A stretch of DNA of 64,000 bases from Cohaesibacter sp. (GCA_025210795.1 JAOAQZ010000016.1:109824-173823), one strand, 5' to 3'; shown: positions 36,219 through 46,625, numbered from the stretch's first letter. The notes: a model not told the origin generated them from the sequence alone. Program-made: numbers and translations.

Positions 36219-36253
36219 TAAAAAACCTTCCCGACCAAAGATCGGGAAGGTTT
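36219..36253 (-). terminator. Terminator between pyc and the LysR gene
   Basis: CCTTCCCGA (36226-36234) and TCGGGAAGG (36242-36250) are perfect 9-bp arms. The leftward strand continues with TTTTTTATT, making it a strong terminator for pyc. The rightward strand has only GTTTTGC, so it may work weakly for the LysR gene too. Confidence 0.8.
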
Positions 36254-36289
36254 TGCTTGGACTTACAAAGGCTCAAGGTTACGTAAGGC

Positions 36290-39200
36290 CTATTCAAATT
36301 CAATGAGCAGGTCTTTTGCATCAATCTGGCCACCGGCTTCGGCATGCACGGCCTTGATGACGCCATCGCTCTCGGCGTGAAGGCCGGTTTCCATTTTCAT
36401 GGCTTCGATGGTCAGCAACAAATCGCCTTCGCTCACCTTCTGGCCAGCGGCAACCGCAACCGAGGCCACAACGCCCGGCATGGGCGCGCCCACATGTTTG
36501 GCATTGCCTGCCTCTGCCTTGGCCCGCTGAACGCTATTGGCCTTAACCTTGGCATCGACCACACGGATCACACGGGGCTGACCGTTAAGCTCGAAGAAGA
36601 CCTTGACCTCGCCCTCTTCGCTGGTCTCGCCCACGGCAAGAAGACGGATTTCCAAAATCTTGCCCGGATCAATCTCGGCGGTGATTTCCTCGCCCGGCTC
36701 CATCCCATAAAAGAAGGTCTTGGTTGGTAGGGTGCGCACAGGACCATAGCGGCGGTGACGGCCCATATAATCAAGGAAAACCTTGGGATACATGAGATAG
36801 CCATTAAGATCTTCATCATCCACCTTGAAGCCTTCCAGCTCGGCGGAGAGATCGGCGCGGGTCTGTTCCAGATCGACCGCAGCCAGATGCTTGCCCGGAC
36901 GGTCCAGATTTGGTTTCTCGCCCTTAAGCACCTTATCAAGGATGCCTTGAGGGAAACCGCCTGCTGGCTGGCCCAGATTGCCCTTCATCATATCGATGAC
37001 GCTATCGGGGAAGGCAACATCGGTTGCTGGATCTTCCACCTGCGCGCGGCTAAGGCCCTGGCTGACCATCATCAGCGCCATATCGCCCACAACCTTGGAA
37101 GACGGGGTCACCTTGACGATATCGCCGAACATCTGGTTCACATCAGCATATGATTGCGCCACTTCCGGCCAGCGCTCTTCCAGCCCCAAGGAGCGGGCCT
37201 GCGCTTTGAGGTTGGTGAACTGGCCACCGGGCATTTCGTGCAGATACACTTCCGATGCCGGTGCGGCAAGGCCGCTTTCGAAGGCCACATATTGCGCCCG
37301 TACACGTTCCCAATAGTCGGAAATTTCGCGCACATGGCCGATATCAAGGCCGGTGTCGCGATCGGTATGGCGCAAGGCTTCAACAATGGAGCCAAGGCAG
37401 GCTTGCGAAGTGCCGCCAGAGAAGGAATCCATCGCCGCATCGGCTGCATCAACGCCCGCATCGCTTGCCGCCAAAATGGTGGCCGCCGCAGCCCCTGATG
37501 TATCATGGGTATGGAAGTGGATCGGCAGGCCGACCTCTTCTTTCAATGCCTTGACCAGAACGCGGGCAGCGGCTGGTTTCAAAAGCCCTGCCATGTCTTT
37601 AAGGCCCAGAATATGGGCGCCTGCGTCGCGCAGCTCCTTACCCATGGTGACATAATAGTCGAGGTTATATTTGGCCCGGTCCGGATCCAGAATATCGCCG
37701 GTATAGCAAATGGTGCCTTCGCAGATCTTGCCGCTTTCGATCACCGCATCCATGGCAACGCGCATATTCTCGACCCAGTTGAGAGAGTCGAACACGCGGA
37801 AGACATCAACGCCCGTCTCTGCTGCCTGACGCACAAATTCGCGCACCACATTATCGGGATAATTGGTATAGCCCACGCCGTTGGAGGCACGCAGCAACAT
37901 CTGCGTCAACAGATTGGGCATGGCAGTGCGCAAATCACGCAGGCGCTGCCAAGGGCATTCCTGCAAGAAGCGATAGGCCACATCAAACGTCGCTCCGCCC
38001 CAGCATTCAACCGAAAAGAGGGGGGAGAGATTGGTGGCGTAAGCGGGAGCCGCCTTGATCATATCAATCGAGCGCATGCGCGTGGCAAGAAGCGACTGAT
38101 GCCCGTCACGCATGGTGGTATCGGTCAGCAAAAGCTGCTTCTGGTCAAGCATCCAGTCGGCCACAGCCTTGGCGCCCTTTTCCTCAAGCAAAGTGCGGGT
38201 GCCAGCAGGGGGCGAGACCGCATCCCCATGGCAAACAGGGGCCTTGGGTGCTTTGAGCGTCTCGGCCGGTTTGGCCCGGCCAATGGTCTCGGGATGGCCA
38301 TTGACGGTGATGTCGGCAATATAATTGAGCACCTTGGTGCCCCGGTCGCGGCGCTTTTTAAAGCGGAACAGATCCGGTGTCTCATCGATGAACTTGGTTG
38401 TGTAAGTATCATCAAGGAAAGTGGGGTGCTTGAGCAGATTTTCCACAAAGGCAATATTGGTGGAGACGCCGCGGATACGGAATTCGCGCAGGGCGCGATC
38501 CATACGGGCAATCGCCCCTTGCGGGGTCTGGGCATGGGCCGTGACCTTCACAAGAAGAGAATCGTAATAACGGGTGATCACCCCGCCCGCATAAGCGGTG
38601 CCGCCATCAAGGCGAATGCCCATACCGGTGGCCGAGCGATAGGCGGTGATGCGGCCATAATCGGGGATGAAGTTATTTTGCGGATCTTCCGTGGTGATAC
38701 GGGTCTGCAAGGCATGACCATTGAGGCGGATATCCTCCTGGCTCTGTTTGCCGGTGGCGTCTGCAATGGTTTTGCCTTCCGCGATTTTGATCTGGGCCTG
38801 TACGATATCAATGCCCGTCACTTCCTCGGTGACCGTATGCTCCACCTGCACCCGCGGATTAACCTCGATGAAGTAGAAATTGCCGCTTTCCATATCCATC
38901 AGGAATTCAACAGTGCCCGCGCATTCATAATTCACATGGGCACAGATCTTGCGGCCAAGATCGCAAATCTCGGCCCGCTGCTCTTCACTCAGATACGGGG
39001 CAGGAGCACGCTCCACCACTTTCTGGTTCCGGCGCTGGACCGAGCAATCACGCTCGAACAAATGATACATGCCGCCATGGCTGTCGCCCAAAATCTGCAC
39101 TTCCACATGGCGAGCGCGGGTAATCATCTTTTCAAGATAGCCCTCGCCATTGCCAAAGGCAGCTTCGGCCTCGCGGCGGCCTTCAAGAATTTTCTCTTCC

Positions 39201-39739
39201 AGCTCATCAGGCCCATGAATAGGACGCATGCCGCGTCCGCCGCCGCCCCAGCTGGCCTTGAGCATCAAGGGATAACCAACCTCTGCCGCCTCGGCGCGGA
39301 TGGCCTCCATATCATCGCCCAAGACTTCGGTTGCCGGAATGACCGGCACGCCTGCCTCAATCGCCACGCGGCGGGCCGAGGCCTTGTCGCCCAGCGCCCG
39401 CATGGTCGCAGCTTTAGGGCCGATGAAGGTGATGCCGTTTGCCTCGCAGGCATCCACAAAATCAGGATTTTCCGACAAGAGACCATAGCCGGGATGAATG
39501 GCATCAGCGCCAGACATTTTCGCAACCCGGATGATCTCGTCAATGGACAGATAAGCCGCAACCGGGCCCATACCCTCACCGATCCGATAAGCCTCGTCAG
39601 CCTTGAAACGATGTAAGCCGAGTTTGTCTTCCTCGGCAAAGACGGCAACCGTCTTTTTTCCCATCTCATTGGCAGCGCGCATGATGCGAATGGCGATCTC
39701 ACCGCGGTTCGCAATCAGAATTTTATTGAATGATGGCAT
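36290..39739 (-). CDS. pyc: Pyruvate carboxylase
   Basis: This 1149-residue single-chain enzyme has the usual length. The biotin carboxylase domain spans about 1-455 (ILIANRGEIAIRIMRAA, KASWGGGGRGMR, FIEVNPRVQVEHTVTEEVTGID). The carboxyltransferase domain is about 540-810 (LLTDTTMRDGHQSLLATRMR, VECWGGATFDVAYRFL, LGLKDMAGLLKPA). A tetramerisation region and the biotin carrier domain follow, with the biotinyl Lys at 1115 in EAMKMETG. It makes oxaloacetate from pyruvate and bicarbonate. On a replicon with glycine/C1 catabolism it would refill the TCA cycle. It is monocistronic, with a palindrome about 70 bp upstream. Confidence 0.97.
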   Translation of the reverse strand: MPSFNKILIANRGEIAIRIMRAANEMGKKTVAVFAEEDKLGLHRFKADEAYRIGEGMGPVAAYLSIDEIIRVAKMSGADAIHPGYGLLSENPDFVDACEANGITFIGPKAATMRALGDKASARRVAIEAGVPVIPATEVLGDDMEAIRAEAAEVGYPLMLKASWGGGGRGMRPIHGPDELEEKILEGRREAEAAFGNGEGYLEKMITRARHVEVQILGDSHGGMYHLFERDCSVQRRNQKVVERAPAPYLSEEQRAEICDLGRKICAHVNYECAGTVEFLMDMESGNFYFIEVNPRVQVEHTVTEEVTGIDIVQAQIKIAEGKTIADATGKQSQEDIRLNGHALQTRITTEDPQNNFIPDYGRITAYRSATGMGIRLDGGTAYAGGVITRYYDSLLVKVTAHAQTPQGAIARMDRALREFRIRGVSTNIAFVENLLKHPTFLDDTYTTKFIDETPDLFRFKKRRDRGTKVLNYIADITVNGHPETIGRAKPAETLKAPKAPVCHGDAVSPPAGTRTLLEEKGAKAVADWMLDQKQLLLTDTTMRDGHQSLLATRMRSIDMIKAAPAYATNLSPLFSVECWGGATFDVAYRFLQECPWQRLRDLRTAMPNLLTQMLLRASNGVGYTNYPDNVVREFVRQAAETGVDVFRVFDSLNWVENMRVAMDAVIESGKICEGTICYTGDILDPDRAKYNLDYYVTMGKELRDAGAHILGLKDMAGLLKPAAARVLVKALKEEVGLPIHFHTHDTSGAAAATILAASDAGVDAADAAMDSFSGGTSQACLGSIVEALRHTDRDTGLDIGHVREISDYWERVRAQYVAFESGLAAPASEVYLHEMPGGQFTNLKAQARSLGLEERWPEVAQSYADVNQMFGDIVKVTPSSKVVGDMALMMVSQGLSRAQVEDPATDVAFPDSVIDMMKGNLGQPAGGFPQGILDKVLKGEKPNLDRPGKHLAAVDLEQTRADLSAELEGFKVDDEDLNGYLMYPKVFLDYMGRHRRYGPVRTLPTKTFFYGMEPGEEITAEIDPGKILEIRLLAVGETSEEGEVKVFFELNGQPRVIRVVDAKVKANSVQRAKAEAGNAKHVGAPMPGVVASVAVAAGQKVSEGDLLLTIEAMKMETGLHAESDGVIKAVHAEAGGQIDAKDLLIEFE

Positions 39740-40189
39740 TAGCTATTCCTGGTTCTCTTATATGGCGCGCTGTAAATTGCATATTATTTCAGCACTCCAT
39801 CAGGCAGACATAATGTCTTTTCGGTATGGTCCCGGCCTTATTTCCCCTGCGTTACGCTGGCTGGTTTCTTCAAAACATAGCCCAAAGGCCAATAAAGCTG
39901 CCCTTTAGTAGCAGAATTTTTGACAGGGTCTATACAAGAGTTGCATTCTTGTTGCTCAAAAAATAGGCAAACAGCATAATATTTTAAGAATACTACATTT
40001 GATGCATCAGATAGCCCTAAAATAGCAGTAAAATCACACAAACCCTGCAAATGAGCCTATTTTGTCTGGCATAAAACCCTTTCACGCCATTTGCTTCATG
40101 GCCCAAATTAGCACGCCGTCAATGCTGTCACCAAATGAGGCCTTGTCTGCCTTCCTCACATTCGCACCGCTAAAAAACATAGGCTGCTG
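39740..40189. promoter_or_regulatory. pyc upstream region, 450 bp
   Basis: This region holds the pyc promoter and the space to the end of the EamA gene. AGACATAATGTCT (39806-39818) is a 13-bp perfect palindrome with one central base, about 70 bp before pyc, and is a candidate operator. The rest is AT-rich with no gene I can support. Confidence 0.45.
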
Positions 40190-41215
40190 TCATAACGTGA
40201 GCGGTTTTGAGCGTTTAAGGATATTAATCAAAAGTGACAGCAGAATGATCAGCGATCCGGCAATCTGGTTGATCTGGGCAGGCTCTTGCAGCACAAACCA
40301 GCCAAAGGACAGCGAGACCGGCAGTTCAAACGTGCCTGCAATGGCGCTGCGCAAGGAGCCCGCTGCCGTCGCACCCATGGGAAGTAACAGATTGGGCAGC
40401 AAGGTTGCGACAAAGGCAAGGCCAGCCGCTCCGATCCAGCCAAGATAGGAATGGGGCAGACCTAACCACCGGATGAGGCTTGCAGTCTGGCCATCTACCA
40501 GAGAAGCAGCCTCAGTTTGCGTGCTGGCCGCCATGGCCAGCCCCATTCCGCTGGGCTGGCTTAAAAGCTCGGCTGCAAAGATAAGGCTGGCCCCGACCAA
40601 TCCTCCAAGCGTAATGGCAGCACTTACTGTCATGGGCTGAAGATCATGATCCTGCGTTGAGACCATGACAAGAATAATGCCGTAAGCGGCTGGGCCTAAA
40701 AAGGTAAGAAGCACCGAGGAAAGGGGCACTTTGCTTGTCTCAATCGGGCCGGCAACAAGCACCACGGCCACAAAGACCAAGACAAGGGAAAGCGCTTCCA
40801 CTCTCGTGGGAAACTGGTGATAGAACAGCCCTTTATAAAGGGTGACAAAAAGCGGGAAAGAGAAAAAGATGATGGCGGCAATGGCCACATCCATATCGCG
40901 AATACCAATTGCATAACCATAAGTGCCAGCGGCCATGGCAAAACCCGCCAGCAGCAAATTCATCGCGGCCTTCCTGTCGGAGAGGAGCGCAGGCAAAAAT
41001 ACAGCAAAGATGAGGCAAGGCACCAGATAGCGCATCACCACCACCGTGCTGGGTGCCACACCATCCGCAAAAGCAATGCGGGAAAAATAGGGAATGGTGC
41101 CAAAACAGCTGGCCGCTGCAATCACCAGCAAGGTGCCAAGCAAGGGGGACTGAGTGCGAGAGAAGGACAATGCCACGCCAAATGCCTTTCCGGGCCTGCT
41201 TGATACAACCGCCAT
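40190..41215 (-). CDS. EamA/DMT-family transporter
   Basis: This is a protein of about 341 residues with ten membrane segments and the two EamA repeats (LLGTLLVIAAASCFGTIPYFSRIAFADGVAPSTVVVMRYLVPCLIFAVFLP and SVLLTFLGPAAYGIILVMVS). The substrate of such exporters is unpredictable; many move amino acids or metabolites. The frame is open to 41341, but that stretch covers the pntB terminator, so I start at MAVVSSRPG (41215). No good ribosome site supports it, and a later start is possible. It may be monocistronic. Confidence 0.85.
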   Translation of the reverse strand: MAVVSSRPGKAFGVALSFSRTQSPLLGTLLVIAAASCFGTIPYFSRIAFADGVAPSTVVVMRYLVPCLIFAVFLPALLSDRKAAMNLLLAGFAMAAGTYGYAIGIRDMDVAIAAIIFFSFPLFVTLYKGLFYHQFPTRVEALSLVLVFVAVVLVAGPIETSKVPLSSVLLTFLGPAAYGIILVMVSTQDHDLQPMTVSAAITLGGLVGASLIFAAELLSQPSGMGLAMAASTQTEAASLVDGQTASLIRWLGLPHSYLGWIGAAGLAFVATLLPNLLLPMGATAAGSLRSAIAGTFELPVSLSFGWFVLQEPAQINQIAGSLIILLSLLINILKRSKPLTL

Positions 41216-41339
41216 CCTTGTCAAATATGGCCAATCACACTGAACCCATCTGCCCTTGTGACACTTTCGCGCCCCAAAAAACAAGCGGCAATGCGACCAT
41301 ATTGCCAGCCGCACCCCAACAAATACGACCTCACCGAAC

Positions 41340-41366
41340 AAAAAAGGCGGCCAGAGGCCGCCTTTT
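41340..41366 (-). terminator. Terminator of the pntAB operon
   Basis: AAGGCGGCC and GGCCGCCTT are perfect arms with a 3-nt loop, with A/T tracts on both sides. The leftward strand ends in CCTTTTTTG. It lies about 20 bp after the pntB stop. Confidence 0.8.
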
Positions 41367-41386
41367 AAGTCAGATAATGATATCGC

Positions 41387-42844
41387 CTACTCGATATTGG
41401 CAAGCAATTGATCAAGGGATGCCTTGGCATCGCCATAGAACATGCGGGTATTTTCTTTATAGAAAAGCGGGTTCTCGATGCCGGAATAGCCAGTACCCTG
41501 ACCACGCTTGGAAACAAAGACCTGCTTTGCTTTCCAGCATTCCAGAACAGGCATGCCAGCAATAGGGCTGTTTGGATCGTCCTGAGCCGCTGGATTGACG
41601 ATATCGTTGGAGCCGATCACGATGGCAACATCGGTATCGGGGAAATCTTCGTTGATTTCGTCCATTTCCATCACAATGTCATAGGGCACCTTGGCTTCCG
41701 CCAGCAGCACATTCATATGGCCGGGCAGACGCCCTGCAACCGGATGAATGGCAAAGCGGACATTCTTGCCCTTTGCACGCAGGCGGCGGGTCAGTTCAGC
41801 CACATTCTGCTGGGCTTGCGCCACAGCCATGCCATAGCCGGGAATGATGATGACGCTGTCAGCATCTTCCAAAGCGGCCACAACACCGTCGGACTCGATT
41901 GCAATCATCTCGCCTTCTACTTCCATCGCCGGGCCACCGGTGCCGCCAAAGCCGCCCAGAATGACCGAGATGAAACTGCGGTTCATCGCCTTACACATGA
42001 TGTAGGAGAGGATGGCACCGGAGGAGCCAACCAGCGCACCCACAACGATGAGCAAGTCATTGCCGAGCGAGAAGCCAATGGCTGCCGCTGCCCAACCGGA
42101 ATAAGAGTTGAGCATGGAGACCACAACAGGCATATCCGCGCCGCCAATCCCCATGATCAGGTGATAGCCGATGAAGAGAGCTGCAACGGTGAGAACGAGA
42201 AGCGGGAAGATACCGCCGCTGTTAAGATACCAGATCAGGCAAATGAGAGAGATCGCGCCAGCCGCTGCATTGAGCATATGGCCGCCGGGCAACTTTTCAG
42301 CCGCTGATGTTACCTTGCCGGACAGCTTGCCATAAGCAATGACAGAGCCGGTAAAGGTGACAGCACCAATCCAGATGCCAAGCGCCAGTTCAATGCGCAG
42401 GATGCTCGCCTCTGCTGCTGTTTTCTTTGCAAGAAGCGCAACAAAGCCTTCCATGCCTTTGGCCATGTCTTTTGGCAGAGGCAGGGTTCCGTCCGGGCTC
42501 ATCGCCAGAACATTGCCAAGCTCGATATGGGCGTTAAAGCCCACAAAGACAGCCGCCAGACCAACCAGCGCATGCATGCCGGCAACCAGTTCCGGCATCT
42601 GGGTCATTTCGACCTTGGAGGCCAGCATATAGCCAATCACGCCACCGCCTGCGATGAGGACAATGGAGAGGAACCAAAGGCCGGAGCCGGGGCCCATAAT
42701 TGTTGCCAGCACCGCAAGGGCCATGCCGACAATGCCATACCATACGGCGCGCTTGGCGCTTTCCTGACCGGAGAGACCACCAAGGCTAAGGATGAAGAGA
42801 ACAGCCGCAACCACATAGGCCGCTGTCGTAAAACCGAAATCCAT
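41387..42844 (-). CDS. pntB: NAD(P)+ transhydrogenase subunit beta
   Basis: This is a 485-residue membrane protein with about nine N-terminal membrane segments (domain II) and the NADP(H)-binding domain III at the C-terminus: [59 protein letters not shown] and '[30 protein letters not shown]'. With PntA it couples proton entry to hydride transfer from NADH to NADP+. It lies 9 bp after pntA. In this setting it could balance NADH and NADPH during methylene-THF oxidation by FolD. Confidence 0.96.
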   Translation of the reverse strand: MDFGFTTAAYVVAAVLFILSLGGLSGQESAKRAVWYGIVGMALAVLATIMGPGSGLWFLSIVLIAGGGVIGYMLASKVEMTQMPELVAGMHALVGLAAVFVGFNAHIELGNVLAMSPDGTLPLPKDMAKGMEGFVALLAKKTAAEASILRIELALGIWIGAVTFTGSVIAYGKLSGKVTSAAEKLPGGHMLNAAAGAISLICLIWYLNSGGIFPLLVLTVAALFIGYHLIMGIGGADMPVVVSMLNSYSGWAAAAIGFSLGNDLLIVVGALVGSSGAILSYIMCKAMNRSFISVILGGFGGTGGPAMEVEGEMIAIESDGVVAALEDADSVIIIPGYGMAVAQAQQNVAELTRRLRAKGKNVRFAIHPVAGRLPGHMNVLLAEAKVPYDIVMEMDEINEDFPDTDVAIVIGSNDIVNPAAQDDPNSPIAGMPVLECWKAKQVFVSKRGQGTGYSGIENPLFYKENTRMFYGDAKASLDQLLANIE

Positions 42845-42853
42845 GTCGCCCTC

Positions 42854-44425
42854 CTATGACTTCTGGAACATGGCGAGCATGCGCCGGGTAACAAGGAAAC
42901 CGCCAAAGATGTTAATCCCGGCCATAAAGACGGACAGGGCGGCAAGGAGTATCACCAGCCAGGAGCCAGAGCCGATTTGCATCAAGGCCCCCAGAATGAT
43001 GATGGAGGAAATCGCATTGGTCACCGCCATAAGGGGTGTATGCAAGCTGTGGGAGACATTCCAGATAACCTGGAAGCCAACAAAGCAGGCCAGCACAAAC
43101 ACGATGAAATGCTGCATGAAGCTGGCCGGTGCCACAGCACCCACAAGCAACATCAAGGCACCACCCACCCCAAGCAAGGTGAATTGCTGTTTGGTCTGGG
43201 CCTTGAAGGCAGCAGCTTCCTGCTCGCGTTTTTCCTCAGGGGTCAGCTCTTTTGGTGCCTCTTTCGGCTTGGCCGCAATCGCCTGAATTTTCGGCGGAGG
43301 AGGCGGGAAGGTGATCTCACCCTGATAGGTCACGGTTGCACCGCGGATCACGTCATCTTCCATATCATGAACAATCTGACCGTCTTTTTCAGGGGTCAGG
43401 TCTGTCATCATATGGCGGATGTTGGAGGCGTAAAGCTCGGAAGACTGGGTCGCCATGCGCGATGGGAAATCGGTATAGCCGATAATGGTCACGCCATTTT
43501 CGGTAACGATTTTCTCATCCGCCACGGTCAGCTTACAGTTACCGCCCTTTTCCGCTGCCAGATCGACAATCACAGAACCGGTTTTCATGCTGGCGACCAT
43601 ATCTTCGGTCCACAGCTCCGGCGCTTCGCGATTGGGGATCAGCGCGGTGGTGATAACAATATCAACTTCTGGGGCCAATTCGCGGAATTTGGCCAGCTGC
43701 GCTTCACGGAATTCAGGAGAGGAGACAGATGCATAACCGCCAGTGGCGGCGCCATCCTGCTGCTCTTCCTCAAAATCGAGATAAACGAACTCGGCACCCA
43801 TGGATTCAACCTGCTCGGCCACTTCGGGGCGTACGTCAAATGCATAAGTGATGGCACCAAGGGAGGTGGAGGTGCCGATGGCGGCAAGACCGGCAACGCC
43901 AGCGCCAACAACCAGAACCTTGGCAGGAGGAACCTTGCCCGCAGCGGTGATTTGACCGGTAAAGAAGCGGCCAAAATTGTTACCCGCTTCAATCACTGCC
44001 CGATAACCGGCAATATTGGCCATGGATGACAGGGCATCCATCTTCTGGGCGCGAGAAATACGCGGCACCATTTCCATGGCAATAACATTGGCACCCTTGG
44101 TCTTGGCCAAGTCCATGCCTGCTTCATTGCCTGCCGGATTGAAGAATGAAATCAGTGTCTTGGATTTATTCAGCCGTTTCAGTTCGGTTTCAGACGGCTG
44201 CCGGACCTTAACGATGATATCGGATGCCTTCCACAATGCAGCTGCCGTTTTGATAATCTCAACGCCAGCTTCCTCATAGGAAGCATCTGAATACCCGGCC
44301 GCCAGGCCTGCCCCACTTTCAATGGCACATTCATACCCCAGCTTCTGGAGCAGCTTGGCTGAAGACGGTGTCATTGCGACACGAGATTCGCCCTCATAAA
44401 GCTCTTTTGGTGTTCCTATCTTCAA
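42854..44425 (-). CDS. pntA: NAD(P)+ transhydrogenase subunit alpha
   Basis: I choose the TTG at 44425 (MKIGTPKELYEGESRVAMTPS) because AGGGGAG lies 6 nt upstream; a TTG at 44440 would put that ribosome site inside the gene. The 523-residue protein has the NAD(H)-binding domain I with 'VLVVGAGVAGLAAIGTSTSLGA' and 'YDVRPE'-type sequence, a linker with PPPPP, then three C-terminal membrane segments. The fused single-chain form is like E. coli PntA and unlike the split PntAA/PntAB of many alphaproteobacteria. It is first in the operon. Confidence 0.95.
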   Translation of the reverse strand: MKIGTPKELYEGESRVAMTPSSAKLLQKLGYECAIESGAGLAAGYSDASYEEAGVEIIKTAAALWKASDIIVKVRQPSETELKRLNKSKTLISFFNPAGNEAGMDLAKTKGANVIAMEMVPRISRAQKMDALSSMANIAGYRAVIEAGNNFGRFFTGQITAAGKVPPAKVLVVGAGVAGLAAIGTSTSLGAITYAFDVRPEVAEQVESMGAEFVYLDFEEEQQDGAATGGYASVSSPEFREAQLAKFRELAPEVDIVITTALIPNREAPELWTEDMVASMKTGSVIVDLAAEKGGNCKLTVADEKIVTENGVTIIGYTDFPSRMATQSSELYASNIRHMMTDLTPEKDGQIVHDMEDDVIRGATVTYQGEITFPPPPPKIQAIAAKPKEAPKELTPEEKREQEAAAFKAQTKQQFTLLGVGGALMLLVGAVAPASFMQHFIVFVLACFVGFQVIWNVSHSLHTPLMAVTNAISSIIILGALMQIGSGSWLVILLAALSVFMAGINIFGGFLVTRRMLAMFQKS

Positions 44426-45228
44426 GATCGCTCCCCTCAATAAGAAATCTTTATTCGCTCTTAAAGTTAGCCCCTACAATCAACCGCTTACGTGCTGTCC
44501 CCAGGCCTATCCTGCCCATCGCGACCGATTGCTTGCCTTGCCTGTCATCTTTGACGCACAAGACCATTAGCAAACTTTCCTGTTCCAACATCCCGAAAAG
44601 ACATAGCATATATGTTGCAATGCCCAAATATTTTCCAAGAAAAATTTCATCTCACGCAAAAATACACTTGGCGAGATCCAATCTTTGCCTTGAAAAATAC
44701 TCTTCAGGATACTTTTTTCATTATCCCTGCCAGCCATCCTTTCTTTGGCTTTCCCGCGCGTGGAAAATCATTTTTTCTTAAAGAAAATCAACGATTCCGC
44801 ACAAGACAGACGAGCGTCAGGCTGGCAGACTTGAACCGAGTATAGGGGAGAAAAGGGGCATCGCGACCATAGGACTTTAGGCGATCAGTCCTTTATTGCG
44901 GCTCCGCGCCCGCCTTGCGGATCTGCACCAGACAGGAGAGACGCGCAAAGCTGAAATACGATTGGGATCAACAAAAGAGGAAAAAACAAATAAACTCAAC
45001 ATGTTGAAGCCTTGTGCAATTTAACAAAGCTTATAAAGGTCTCTGAGTGGACCTGACCCAACTGCGGCTTAAAGTCCCACAACCAGTGGCTGGCGCTGTC
45101 TTTTCCTTCAGCACAAGCTCTTTAAGGCCCTCATGCAGATGTACCCAAAGCAAGCAAAAGCCTGAAAGATTGCTCCTTCAGGCTTTTCACACTTCAAAGA
45201 AAAGAAGACGCGGAGAAAATCAGCCGTC
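44426..45228. other. Non-coding region between pntA and folD, 803 bp
   Basis: This is a long AT-rich region with no gene, tRNA or known riboswitch that I can recognise. The pntA promoter must lie near its left end. The folD terminator occupies 45157-45188. GC-rich sequence at 44890-44950 (GCGGCTCCGCGCCCGCC) stands out but folds into nothing clear. Confidence 0.5.
45157..45188 (-). terminator. Terminator of folD
   Basis: AAAAGCCTGAA (45157-45167) and TTCAGGCTTTT (45177-45187) are perfect 11-bp arms. The U-rich end suits leftward transcription from folD, and the symmetry would also work from the other side. Confidence 0.75.
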
Positions 45229-46128
45229 TTACAAACCCAATTTCTCATCGGGCACAATATCAAGCTGGTTGTTAAAGGCACGCACGGTGTTGACCAGAAG
45301 ATAGGAAATGGTCTGCGGCCCGACCCCACCCGGCACGGGCGTGATGGCGCTTGCCACTTTTTTGACCTCATCAAAATCAACATCGCCCACAATGCCCGAG
45401 CCCTTGCCCAGATCGCGCAGGCGATTGATGCCCACATCAATGATCACAGCACCGGGCTTGACCCAATCGGCCTTGACCAGATGAGGCGAGCCAGCCGCGG
45501 CAACGATGATGTCGGCCGCTCGGCATTTGCCTTCAATATCGCGGCTGAGGTGATGGACAGAGGTCACGCTGCAACCTTGCTGGAGCAGCAATTCCGCCAT
45601 AGGCTTGCCCACGATATTGGAGCAACCGATGACGGTGGCATCCTTGCCCTCAAAATCATCCACCACCATGCGCAACAGACGCAGGCAGCCCTGCGGCGTG
45701 CAGGGCGCCAGAGCATGATCAAGCCCTGCCATGAAGCGACCGAAATTAAGGGGGTGGAAGCCGTCTACATCCTTGGCCGGATTGATGGCATGAATAACCT
45801 TGTGGGTGTCCATGCCCTTGGGCAAAGGCAATTGCAGCAAAATGCCGTGAATATCATCATCATTGCTCAAATCATCAATGATGGAGAGAAGCTCGGCTTC
45901 GCTCAGATCAGCCGAATAGCGCAGCTCCTTGCTGTCGATACCGACCTTTTTGCAGCGGCGCACCTTGTTGGCCACATAGATCTGGCTGGCGGGATCTTCC
46001 CCCACGACCACAACCGCCAAATGCGGGCGCTTGCCGGATTTTTCTTCCAGTTGGGAGACAACAGCCGTTACCTCCTCATCGATCTGCGCAGCCAGTGCCA
46101 CGCCGTCAATGATGCGGGCTTCTTGCAT
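45229..46128 (-). CDS. folD: Bifunctional methylene-THF dehydrogenase / methenyl-THF cyclohydrolase
   Basis: The start at the ATG at 46128 (MQEARIIDGVALAAQI) has AGGAG 8 nt upstream and gives 299 residues, the normal size; the open frame to 46491 is spurious. Signatures are 'YVANKVRRCKKVGI' with the catalytic Lys, 'GILLQLPLPKGMD', 'PCTPQGC', 'IGCSNIVGKPMAELLL' and 'ITPVPGGVGPQT'. It converts methylene-THF to formyl-THF with NADP+. Its place beside the betaine island and pntAB fits oxidation of methyl groups taken from betaine. This may be a second genomic copy devoted to that task. Confidence 0.96.
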   Translation of the reverse strand: MQEARIIDGVALAAQIDEEVTAVVSQLEEKSGKRPHLAVVVVGEDPASQIYVANKVRRCKKVGIDSKELRYSADLSEAELLSIIDDLSNDDDIHGILLQLPLPKGMDTHKVIHAINPAKDVDGFHPLNFGRFMAGLDHALAPCTPQGCLRLLRMVVDDFEGKDATVIGCSNIVGKPMAELLLQQGCSVTSVHHLSRDIEGKCRAADIIVAAAGSPHLVKADWVKPGAVIIDVGINRLRDLGKGSGIVGDVDFDEVKKVASAITPVPGGVGPQTISYLLVNTVRAFNNQLDIVPDEKLGL

Positions 46129-46625
46129 CAAATCCGCTCCTGTTTTTATTGGTTTTGATCTTGGCTCTTTGCCCACCACGGCACTTGATGCCAATTTTGC
46201 CATTCCGTTACGACAGCCTGTTCTGTCCTGCAAGGCCTGAAGGGGCAGATAATTGTAAAACCCCCATTTCAAATTCAGATTTTTCCGGCGGATACAGGTA
46301 ATCCCCATCAAAAGATAGCCTACAAGCTGCTTTTGCGCCCCGAACCTATCGGGTCTGCTGCCCAAAGATAGGAGCAAGAACGCCAGATCCTTGCCTATTT
46401 GCGACCCGTTCGTGAAAAAGCGCCCACCGCATGATGGGCGATGCGAGGCAACAGTCTGGCGTTTGGCATAGATGCACCGGACTTCACTCATGTCGCATTT
46501 GACCCCTAGAATGTCGCATTTAGGGGTTCCGCAAGAAGTGCACCACGCTTAGCTAACTGGGCTTGCGGCACGAAAATCCAAGAGCCCCCCAAGAGCCTTA
46601 TGAGCCTTACGAGCCAAACGGAGAT
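46129..46625. promoter_or_regulatory. Divergent folD/bmt promoter region, 497 bp
   Basis: This region holds the folD and bmt promoters. The recognisable feature is the TGTCG direct repeat at 46490-46521. No SAM riboswitch fold was recognised before the methyltransferase gene. The sequence 46250-46420 shows nothing specific. Confidence 0.45.
46490..46521 (+). promoter_or_regulatory. Direct repeat ATGTCGCATTT x2, 21-bp period
   Basis: Two identical 11-mers start at 46490 and 46511, exactly 21 bp apart, about 105 bp before the bmt start. That arrangement is classic for a dimeric AraC-type activator. The same core recurs before mttB, the corrinoid-protein operon, the metF-like operon and the BCCT gene. 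Confidence 0.6.

Noticed and set aside
37505..39616. Rightward open frame of about 700 codons opposite pyc
   Set aside because: It lies wholly antisense to a clear pyruvate carboxylase. Its translation shows no domain and reflects the codon bias of the true strand.
44426..45228. Structured RNA or tRNA in the long pntA-folD gap
   Set aside because: Apart from the folD terminator I found no cloverleaf or conserved RNA core; GC-rich patches do not pair convincingly.
46129..46625. SAM or cobalamin riboswitch before bmt, mttB or the corrinoid operon
   Set aside because: I checked the leaders by eye for conserved cores such as a B12 box and found none; only short operator-like repeats are present.
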